64,000 bases of DNA from an uncultured Collinsella sp. (lineage in GTDB: Bacteria > Actinomycetota > Coriobacteriia > Coriobacteriales > Coriobacteriaceae): positions 1 to 64,000 of the forward strand of contig UQHV01000002.1 of assembly GCA_900540895.1 (NCBI GenBank), written 5' to 3'. Made by a program: the position numbers and the translations under genes. The notes below the pieces were generated by a model. That model saw only the letters and a list, made by a program, of their open reading frames with translations, was not told where the DNA came from and ran no database searches. Positions 1 to 5,495 of the stretch are shown here, in pieces. Positions within the stretch are counted from its first letter, which is position 1. Every line of letters starts with the position of its first letter.

Positions 1-2
1 AC

Positions 3-809
3 AACCGCCAGGGCCAAATCGGCAAGTACGGCGGGCAGAGCATCGCGACGCTGCTCGCCGGCGAGATCGGCGGCGGCACGGTCTACGACGCGCTGCACAA
101 GCGCATCGCCGCCAACAACTTCTCCGGCCTTCGCGTGGGCGACTACCTCGACGTGCCGCTCGTCTCCGCCTCAGGCGTGGCGGGCCAGCAGTCCGTGCGA
201 TTCGTCATCGCGCATATCGACCCGTACCTGTGGTGCGACGACCGAGGCAAGGGACACCACATCGCGTTCGTGGCCTCCGCGCCCATCGCGGTCAGCTCCT
301 CCTACGCCGGAGTCGCCAACTCCTCGTACATCCCGTGGAACAAGACGAACACAAACCAGGGCACGGCAGACGTCAAGAACCCGTACCTGTGCTCGCAGCT
401 CAAGGAGTGGGAGACGGCCTTCGAGGCGTGCCTGCCCGAGGGCCTGACCAAGTACCTCCTCACGCAGCGCATCCTGCTCGAGGAGCGCTACAGCGCCTCC
501 GGTGCGCTCACCGACTCCAACAACTGGAGCTGGCAGGACATCGGCAAGGTCTGGTCGCTCTCCGAGATGGAGGTCTACGGCTGCCCGGTCTGGGGCACGC
601 CCGGCTACTCCGTCGGCTTCGACTGCCAGTTCGACCTCTTCAAGGACACAGCGCACCGACTCAACGGTAGCCGCTACATCTGGTGGCTCCGTTCCGTCGG
701 GGGTGGCTCGTCTGCGTACGTCTGCTACGTCAACTACAACGGCAGCGCCAACTACACCGATGCCGCGAACGGCTGGATTCGCCCGCGCGTGGGCTTCCTC
801 CTAGGGTAG
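3..809 (+). CDS. DGR target protein, C-terminal part (lectin-like variable domain, DUF6273-like)
   Basis: The reading frame is open from the first codon of the window, so the N-terminus is missing; 268 residues are visible. Near residues 41-50 there is a FSGLRVGDYLD segment typical of phage-encoded DUF6273-like domains. The C-terminus runs WWLRSVGGGSSAYVCYV...WIRPRVGF, the usual ending of C-type-lectin-fold DGR targets. The last ~43 residues are encoded by the variable repeat. In phages such proteins sit at the tail tip and bind host surface ligands; that role is inferred here from position next to the lysis module. Nine residues differ from those the template repeat would encode (N to S, N to I, R to G, N to Y twice, N to S, N to T, T to A, D to G), all in the ligand-binding end. 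A GTG at 135 is only an internal codon. Confidence 0.88.
   Translation, partial: NRQGQIGKYGGQSIATLLAGEIGGGTVYDALHKRIAANNFSGLRVGDYLDVPLVSASGVAGQQSVRFVIAHIDPYLWCDDRGKGHHIAFVASAPIAVSSSYAGVANSSYIPWNKTNTNQGTADVKNPYLCSQLKEWETAFEACLPEGLTKYLLTQRILLEERYSASGALTDSNNWSWQDIGKVWSLSEMEVYGCPVWGTPGYSVGFDCQFDLFKDTAHRLNGSRYIWWLRSVGGGSSAYVCYVNYNGSANYTDAANGWIRPRVGFLLG
668..796 (+). repeat. DGR variable repeat (VR)
   Basis: This 129-bp segment at the 3' end of the target gene is co-linear with 1337-1465 at a constant offset of 669 bases. The two copies differ at 670, 679, 699, 717, 735, 745, 757, 765, 772 and 794, and at every one of these the template base is A. None of the ~100 non-A template positions differs. 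The GC-rich stretch at about 781-793 just before the end fits the place of the initiation-of-mutagenic-homing element. Beyond the core, 797 and 801 differ from the template (C for G, C for A), as expected for IMH versus IMH* differences. Confidence 0.95.
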
Positions 810-837
810 CGAAGCGGACCGTACAGGACACCCATCT

Positions 838-865
838 AGGCGCACGCCTCGCGCGTGCGCCTTTT
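838..865 (+). terminator. Perfect 10-bp hairpin with T-run after the target gene
   Basis: Arms 838-847 (aggcgcacgc) and 853-862 are perfect reverse complements with a 5-nt loop, followed by TTTT at 862-865. It starts 28 nt after the target stop codon and 41 nt after the VR end. An intrinsic terminator is the simplest reading. An alternative is the DNA hairpin/cruciform found downstream of VR in the Bordetella phage DGR, which stimulates homing, although there it lies much closer to the VR. Confidence 0.7.
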
Positions 866-890
866 CATGTCACGAGAGAGGAGCATCGCC

Positions 891-1313
891 TTGAGCGGAG
901 TACCCGAGAGGCTTAGAAACCTGAGCGAGCGCGAGTTCTACAACGCGGCCATCGAGCTGCGCGTGGAGGTGCTGGGCATCATCACGTCGAGCGCCATCCC
1001 GAAATCGCAGCGCTTCACGTTCGCCGTCCCGATGGCCGAGACGGCCCGCAGCGTCGTCTATAACATCGTCAAGGCCGAGGCGTTCTACCCGAACACGGCC
1101 GAGAACGTCGCGGCACGCAAGCGCTTCCTCACGCTGGCTGTCGCCGACTGCGAGCAGCTGTACCAGGACGCGCAGGCGTACCTCGAGGTGTACCGCAGAA
1201 AGGGAGACACGCAGCACGCCGGGGCATTCGAGCGCATGGCGGAGCTCATCGACTCCGAGATAAAGCTGCTCAAGGGCGCACGCAAGGGCGTCAAGCTGAT
1301 CGGGGCGCGGTAG
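891..1313 (+). CDS. avd: DGR accessory variability determinant (Avd-like)
   Basis: Encodes about 140 residues, mostly helical and basic towards the C-terminus, fitting the four-helix-bundle Avd family that forms a pentamer and binds both the reverse transcriptase and the template RNA during mutagenic retrohoming. Position between VR and TR is the canonical place. Visible features are LSEREFYNAAIELRVEVL near the N-terminus and AFERMAELIDSEIKLLKGAR before the end. The start is taken as TTG 891 because AGAGGAG at 877-883 lies 7 nt upstream. In-frame GTG 855 falls inside the terminator-like hairpin, and ATG 867 has no ribosome site. The family call is from sequence character and context; the DGR itself is independently shown by VR/TR. 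Confidence 0.85.
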   Translation: MSGVPERLRNLSEREFYNAAIELRVEVLGIITSSAIPKSQRFTFAVPMAETARSVVYNIVKAEAFYPNTAENVAARKRFLTLAVADCEQLYQDAQAYLEVYRRKGDTQHAGAFERMAELIDSEIKLLKGARKGVKLIGAR

Positions 1314-1687
1314 AATGGCAGGACGTCGTCCCTTGTTAACCGCTACAACTGGTGGCTCCGTTCCGTCAGGGGTGGCTCGTCTGCGAACGTCTGCTACGTC
1401 AACAACAACGGCAACGCCAACTACAACGATGCCACGAACGACTGGATTCGCCCGCGCGTGGGATTGCTCATACTCGCCAGACAGCCCCGCCGGTGCGCGG
1501 GGCTCCGAGCACATGAGGAAGGAAGGGCCGACGTTCGGGCACGCGCCCGTAAAGACGCATCCCGCTGGGAGGGCAGTCCGCTCCTTGCATGGCCGCGAGC
1601 TTCGGCGCTCGACGCGGTTTCATTGCTCCTCCCTAAGCGGCCTGGGAACGCCGGCGCCCATAGGCGCAGGCCGTGCGGGATGCCATC
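1314..1687 (+). ncRNA. Presumed DGR template RNA (TR plus structured 3' spacer)
   Basis: The 374 bases between avd and the reverse transcriptase hold the TR and a 222-bp spacer with no convincing gene. Directly after the TR there is an 8-bp perfect stem (1483-1490 with 1497-1504). A second GC-rich stem-loop is possible around 1590-1616. In characterised DGRs the RNA downstream of TR is needed to prime cDNA synthesis by the RT-Avd complex. That this stretch has that role is inferred from position and structure; RNA ends are unknown. Confidence 0.55.
1337..1465 (+). repeat. DGR template repeat (TR)
   Basis: A non-coding 129-bp copy of the VR lies 23 bp after avd and 222 bp before the reverse transcriptase. 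It has 29 adenines, 10 of which are altered in the VR; all other positions are identical. Read in the target frame it is rich in AAC codons, so that random replacement of A can give many residues without ever producing a stop from AAC. Open frames through this stretch are not considered genes. Confidence 0.95.
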
Positions 1688-2899
1688 ATGAATAGCGATG
1701 AGCGCCGAAAGGCCAGGAGAGCCAGGCGCGATGCGAAGAGGGCCGCGAACATGGCGAAGCGCTGCGCGGCCCTCACCATCTCCAATGCCGCCCGCCTCGA
1801 CAACATCCACGAGGCGGCACGCGACGCCGCCAAGGGCGTCCGTTGGAAGGCAAGCGTCCAGCGATACATGATCCACTCCCTGCGCAACTCGCTCTACGCA
1901 CGCCGGCACCTCCTGGCGGGCAACGACATCCGCAAGGGCTTCGTCCGGTTCCACGTCATCGAGCGCGGGAAGGACAGGGCGATAGCCGCCCCGCGGTTTT
2001 CCGAGCGCGTGATACAGAAGGCGGTCACGAGGGCGGTCATGGCCCCGGCGGTGTGGCCGACGCTCACGCCGGGATGCGCGGCCAACATGCGCGGCAGGGG
2101 CACGGACTACGCCCTTATGCGCCTGAAGGGGCAGCTCGCCGAGCATTACCGCAGGCACGGCGCGGAGGGCTACGTCCTGCTCATGGACTTCTCCGACTAC
2201 TTCGGGACAATCGACCACGGAACGGCGCTGGACCTCGTGAGGCGGACGCTCACAGACCCCGCGGCCGTCGAGTTCATGCGCCTGCAGATAGAGGCGAACG
2301 GCAGGATCGGGCTCGGCCTCGGCAGCGAGCCGAACCAGGCGCTGGCCGTCGCCATACCGTCCCCGCTCGACCATCTCGGCGAGCGCTGGTGCGGAATCGA
2401 GGCGTCGGGCCGGTACATGGACGACTCCTACTTCATAGCGCTCGACAAGGAGACCCTCTGGCGGTTCCTCGACGCCGCCCGCTCACTGTGCTCATCGCTC
2501 GGCATCACCATCAACGAGAGGAAGACAAGGGTGGTGAAGCTCACACGCGGGTTCACGTTCCTCAAGAAGCGGTTCCGCTTCACCGAGTCGGGCAGGATCG
2601 TCGTGACGCCGATACCGAAGTCCCTCGCACGCGAGCGCCGAAAGCTGCGCACACATGCACGCATGGTCGCCGAGGGAAGCATGACGCTCGAGCAGGCGTA
2701 CGTCTCCTACATGTCGTTCCGCGGGTCTCTCGAGCGGAAACGGGGCGACGGCAGGCCGAGGTTCCGTATGGACGTGCACTGGGTCGTGCGCGACTTCGAC
2801 CGGCTGTTCGTCGAGCTCGTCGTCGGTGCCAGCCAGTCTCACGCCGCCGATACGATGTCCGCACATCCCCTAGCAGAAAGGAGTCCGCATGGACACTGA
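1688..2899 (+). CDS. DGR reverse transcriptase
   Basis: A 403-residue reverse transcriptase that copies the TR transcript into adenine-mutated cDNA for replacement of VR. Visible RT motifs: YVLLMDFSDYF with catalytic Asp167, IGLGLGSEPNQ (residues 207-217, in the place of the LGxxxSQ motif of DGR and group II RTs), and RYMDD with Asp245/Asp246. Thumb-like GFTFLKKRFRF and an Arg/Lys-rich end follow. The basic N-terminus (SDERRKARRARRDAKRA) is suited to RNA binding. There is no maturase or endonuclease domain. ATG 1688 is preferred; GTG 1673 is an alternative five codons upstream. The stop overlaps the next gene by 11 nt, so RT and lysis module are probably co-transcribed. Asn in place of Ser in motif 4 is a variant. 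Confidence 0.93.
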   Translation: MNSDERRKARRARRDAKRAANMAKRCAALTISNAARLDNIHEAARDAAKGVRWKASVQRYMIHSLRNSLYARRHLLAGNDIRKGFVRFHVIERGKDRAIAAPRFSERVIQKAVTRAVMAPAVWPTLTPGCAANMRGRGTDYALMRLKGQLAEHYRRHGAEGYVLLMDFSDYFGTIDHGTALDLVRRTLTDPAAVEFMRLQIEANGRIGLGLGSEPNQALAVAIPSPLDHLGERWCGIEASGRYMDDSYFIALDKETLWRFLDAARSLCSSLGITINERKTRVVKLTRGFTFLKKRFRFTESGRIVVTPIPKSLARERRKLRTHARMVAEGSMTLEQAYVSYMSFRGSLERKRGDGRPRFRMDVHWVVRDFDRLFVELVVGASQSHAADTMSAHPLAERSPHGH

Positions 2900-3209
2900 G
2901 GAGGAGCGTCCCGACATCGTGGACAACGGCACGCAGGCCGAGGTGAACGCGCTGCGAAACCTGCTCTCGCAGCTCGGCGACCCCGACGCGGCCCATGAGG
3001 CGGGCGTCATCGACGACGACTCGTACATCGAGCAGAAGGCCAAGAAGATGGCCTACACGGCGGCGCTCGCCGCCTACGACAGAGGCGAGACGCCCGACGT
3101 GCCGGCGCTGCTCGGCCAGATGCGCGAGCAGGCGTCGAAGCCGACGCAGACCGAGCAGAACACGGCGAACATCGACTACCTGCTCATGACGGTCGGAGGT
3201 GACCAGTAA
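2889..3209 (+). CDS. Small phage protein of unknown function
   Basis: 106 residues, acidic, without membrane segments or a motif I recognise. It starts at ATG 2889 inside the end of the RT gene, with AGAAAGGAG just upstream, and its stop codon overlaps the start of the XkdX gene (TAATG). In many Gram-positive phages a small protein of this kind precedes XkdX at the end of the tail-fibre operon. I infer a tail or tail-chaperone-type role from position only. Confidence 0.75.
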   Translation: MDTEEERPDIVDNGTQAEVNALRNLLSQLGDPDAAHEAGVIDDDSYIEQKAKKMAYTAALAAYDRGETPDVPALLGQMREQASKPTQTEQNTANIDYLLMTVGGDQ

Positions 3210-3376
3210 TGCCGACGAAGAAGACCGACGGGCATTCCAAGCACTTCGCGCTCGTCAAGAAGTACTACGACCGATCTCTTTGGACAAAGGCGCGAGTACA
3301 TAAGGCCGTCGAGTGCAAGTGGATCACCGCCGACGAGTACAAGGAGATCACCGGCGAGGAGCACACGGCCGAATAG
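3209..3376 (+). CDS. XkdX family phage protein
   Basis: A 55-residue protein with the family pattern KKYYDRSLWTKARVHKAV, then CKWITADEYKEITGE. XkdX proteins are found in PBSX-like prophages and many siphophages, between tail fibre and lysis genes; their function is not established. The ATG overlaps the preceding stop (TAATG), which indicates translational coupling. It is too short for most ORF cut-offs, but the pattern and the coupling make it convincing. Confidence 0.85.
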   Translation: MPTKKTDGHSKHFALVKKYYDRSLWTKARVHKAVECKWITADEYKEITGEEHTAE

Positions 3377-3396
3377 GCGGAAGGAGGGCGCCCAGG

Positions 3397-3810
3397 ATGG
3401 AAGTGCTCAAACTTTTTGCGCCTTACGGACCGGCTTGGCTTGGCGGCGTGCTCCTGACGCTCGTTGCGTTCTACTTCGGGAAACAATTTCTTGAGGAGTA
3501 CAAACGCCAAAACCAGCGGAAGGGCGAGCTCGACCTCAAGCGCGAGGAGCGCAAGCAGGCCGAAGTCGACGAGCGCGCGCAGCGGGACCGCGAGCGCTCG
3601 CAGATGGAGGGCCGCATCGCCGCGCAGATGGAGCGCAGCAACAGCCTCATGGAGGCGATGAAGACGCTCATGGAGTCCGTCGTGGCGTCCAACGAGGTCT
3701 TGCACGCGGACTTGGCGCACAGCCAGGCGAGGAGCCAGGGGATGGCCGAGAAGGTCGACCACATCTGCGACCGCGTCGACCTTATCTACAGCAAGGAATC
3801 CGACAGATAG
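3397..3810 (+). CDS. Phage membrane-anchored coiled-coil protein
   Basis: 137 residues with one hydrophobic segment near residues 12-28 followed by a long, highly charged helix rich in Glu, Arg, Lys and Gln that probably forms a coiled coil. The start is ATG 3397 with AAGGAGG 9 nt upstream; longer in-frame extensions would run back into the XkdX gene. Its position directly before holin and endolysin suggests a lysis-accessory or holin-like function. That is inference; no enzymatic motif is visible. Confidence 0.75.
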   Translation: MEVLKLFAPYGPAWLGGVLLTLVAFYFGKQFLEEYKRQNQRKGELDLKREERKQAEVDERAQRDRERSQMEGRIAAQMERSNSLMEAMKTLMESVVASNEVLHADLAHSQARSQGMAEKVDHICDRVDLIYSKESDR

Positions 3811-3820
3811 GAGCAATCGA

Positions 3821-4126
3821 ATGAATGAGATCCAGGCGGGCCTCACGGTGTGCACGGTCCTGGTCGTGCCGTACATCGTGCAGGCCATCAAGACGAAGGC
3901 GATGACGGGCAACGTCGCCCGCTGGACGGCCATCGCCGTCTCGGCGGGATGCGGCGCCCTCACGGCCATGTCGGGCGGCGTCCCGACCGAACCCTCGGCG
4001 TGGGTCACGTCCATCTTCGCCGCTGTCGGCGGCGTGCAGGTGGCCTACGCGGCCTTCAAATCGGTCGGCATCACGGACAAATGGCTGGACGCCCTGCTGG
4101 CGCTCGGCGACATCAAGGAGGACTAA
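3821..4126 (+). CDS. Phage holin
   Basis: 101 residues with a hydrophobic helix at about 6-22, a second at about 36-52, and a possible third at about 60-80, ending in the charged tail LGDIKED. This size and membrane layout, directly before an amidase gene, fits a small phage holin that permeabilises the membrane so the endolysin reaches the wall. The ATG has AGGAG 6 nt upstream. The amidase ATG follows the stop by one base. Confidence 0.8.
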   Translation: MNEIQAGLTVCTVLVVPYIVQAIKTKAMTGNVARWTAIAVSAGCGALTAMSGGVPTEPSAWVTSIFAAVGGVQVAYAAFKSVGITDKWLDALLALGDIKED

Positions 4127-4127
4127 C

Positions 4128-5192
4128 ATGGCAGACTTCGCGAACGTCCAACCGGACGAGTACAAGCTTCTGGGGCGCAACTTCTCCGCAGGCCGCCCGT
4201 TCGGCATCAAGGGCGTGACCATCCACCACATGGCCGGCGACCTCAACGCCGGCCAGTGCAACGGCATCTGGGGTGCCAACGGCTGTTCTGCCCACTACTC
4301 GGTCGACCGCAACGGCCACATCGTGCAGCACGTCAACGACACCGACCGCGCCTACGCCTGCGGCGACGGGATCGGCACCGGACGCGGTAACGACACGACC
4401 ATCTCGATTGAGCACGCCAACAGCGGCAGCAACCCGTGGACCGTCCACGAGAAGGCAATCGAGAGCGGCGCTCACCTTGTCGCGGCCCTGTGCCTGTACT
4501 ACGGCCTCGGTCGCCCCGAGTGGTGCAAGAACGTGTTCCCGCACCGCTACTGGAGCGCCACGGCCTGCCCCGGCGAGCTTGCGGGCTCCCAGCGCGACCA
4601 TTACATGCAGCGCGCTCAGGCGTGGTATGACGCGATGAAGGGCGGCAAGGCACCCGCCCCCTCCACCGCCGCTAAGCCTGCCGCGGCAAAGCCCTCTCAG
4701 GCGGCATCCGGCGGCTTCACGAAGGCATCTGGCAAGCGCATCCCCGTCCACTACTCCCTCCACCTCAAGGGCGGCGGCTGGCTGGACGAGGTGACCGACT
4801 TCGGCGCCGGGGACAACGGCTTCGCGGGCTACCCGTGCCGACAGCACGACCTCCTTTGCGCCCGAGTCGATCGCGGCACGCTCAAGTATCAGGTCCACAC
4901 CATCGAGGACGGCTGGCTTGACTATGTTTCCAAGGGCGACCGCAACGATACCGTGAACGGTTGCGCCGGCATCGCCGGCCACACCATCGACGGTGTACGC
5001 ATGTACTACGTGACCCCGGGCGGCGAGGAGTACAAGCAGGCGTGGTATCGCTCGCAGACCACCGCGCGCGCCGGATGGCTCGACACCGTGTGCGACGACG
5101 GCTCCACCTACGGCGGCGACGACTACGCCGGTTTCTACGGCGAGCCGCTCGACCGACTCCAAGTCTGCGTCACCGACGGCAACCCGTACTAG
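4128..5192 (+). CDS. Endolysin: N-acetylmuramoyl-L-alanine amidase with C-terminal repeats
   Basis: 354 residues without a signal peptide. Residues ~1-170 form an Amidase_2/PGRP zinc amidase: TIHHMAG (His33/His34), the catalytic-core segment CSAHYSVDRNGHIVQHV, and HRYWSATACPG with the distal zinc ligands. An Ala/Pro/Lys linker (about 175-195) leads to a C-terminal wall-binding part. That part has three repeats starting GWLD (GGWLDEV, DGWLDYV, AGWLDTV) and ending in G-x-P-x-D/A-type motifs, a form common in endolysins and wall proteins of Coriobacteriia. It cleaves the amide between muramic acid and stem peptide at the end of the lytic cycle. SD AAGGAGG lies 7 nt before ATG 4128. Confidence 0.93.
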   Translation: MADFANVQPDEYKLLGRNFSAGRPFGIKGVTIHHMAGDLNAGQCNGIWGANGCSAHYSVDRNGHIVQHVNDTDRAYACGDGIGTGRGNDTTISIEHANSGSNPWTVHEKAIESGAHLVAALCLYYGLGRPEWCKNVFPHRYWSATACPGELAGSQRDHYMQRAQAWYDAMKGGKAPAPSTAAKPAAAKPSQAASGGFTKASGKRIPVHYSLHLKGGGWLDEVTDFGAGDNGFAGYPCRQHDLLCARVDRGTLKYQVHTIEDGWLDYVSKGDRNDTVNGCAGIAGHTIDGVRMYYVTPGGEEYKQAWYRSQTTARAGWLDTVCDDGSTYGGDDYAGFYGEPLDRLQVCVTDGNPY

Positions 5193-5193
5193 C

Positions 5194-5283
5194 ATGATCG
5201 CGCTGGCTTTCGTCCTCGGCGCGCTCTTCGGCGGCACCGTGGCGACAATCGGCCTGTGCCTCGTGAGCATCAACGGGCGCTAG
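5194..5283 (+). CDS. Tiny membrane peptide (DUF3789-like)
   Basis: A 29-residue reading frame starting one base after the endolysin stop. MIALAFVLGALFGGTV followed by a short hydrophobic stretch and a polar end matches the pattern of the small DUF3789 phage/plasmid membrane peptides. Direct coupling to the endolysin and the terminator right after it support that it is real. No function is known. Confidence 0.6.
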   Translation: MIALAFVLGALFGGTVATIGLCLVSINGR

Positions 5284-5289
5284 CCGCGG

Positions 5290-5319
5290 CCCGCTCGGGT
5301 TATCCCGGGCGGGTTTTTT
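5290..5319 (+). terminator. Intrinsic terminator of the prophage lysis operon
   Basis: Arms 5290-5299 and 5304-5313 form a 10-bp GC-rich stem with one G-U pair and a TTAT loop, followed by six T. It begins 7 nt after the last phage gene. Confidence 0.92.
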
Positions 5320-5366
5320 CTCGAGAAAAGGTGTTGCTACGCCGCCCGTGGTATCCTGAGCAGCAC

Positions 5367-5464
5367 GACGGTCCCAACGGCGCAGATCTCGGTTCTAGAA
5401 TCTAGGCAGACGGGGCACCATCGAACGTAAGACCGTCCGAACCTCGCATGGTCCGGGCGGTTTT
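5367..5464 (+). promoter_or_regulatory. Leader of the P-type ATPase gene with competing hairpins
   Basis: The heptamer at 5431-5437 (gaccgtc) is a perfect complement of 5367-5373 (gacggtc). The same bases also form the left arm (5433-5439) of a 7-bp GC-rich hairpin with 5454-5460, followed by TTTT at 5461-5464. This is the layout of a terminator that an upstream arm can disrupt. A small palindrome ctaga/tctag sits at about 5395-5404. A -10-like TATCCT at 5352-5357 precedes it. No known riboswitch class was recognised; it may instead be the prophage attachment region or simply the end of a host transcript. Confidence 0.4.
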
Positions 5465-5495
5465 CTTATACCGACGCGACGTGATGGGACGTGGT

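Larger units (their letters stand above)
1..5400 (+). mobile_element. Right-hand end of a prophage (tail tip, DGR, lysis module)
   Basis: All genes from the window start to about 5,283 are phage-type and on one strand: a C-type-lectin-like DGR target, Avd, reverse transcriptase, XkdX, membrane-anchored coiled coil, holin, amidase endolysin and a tiny membrane peptide, closed by a strong terminator at 5290-5319. Typical host genes start at 5496. The left end, integrase, capsid and packaging genes lie outside the window, so the element cannot be delimited and no attL/attR pair can be matched. The right boundary is inferred to lie between the terminator and the P-type ATPase gene. It could also be a phage-derived tail particle rather than a full prophage. 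Confidence 0.85.

Noticed and set aside
1315..1695. Open reading frame of 126 residues across the TR
   Set aside because: It runs through the template repeat and spacer, which act as RNA. It is not in a frame with a ribosome site, and its C-terminal part is low-complexity.
5341..5447. tRNA-like sequence as prophage integration site
   Set aside because: A ggttctagaatc stretch recalls a T-arm, but the stems do not pair and no cloverleaf can be built.
5448..5495. Longer N-terminus of the P-type ATPase from ATG 5448
   Set aside because: The codon is inside a terminator-like hairpin and no ribosome site precedes it.
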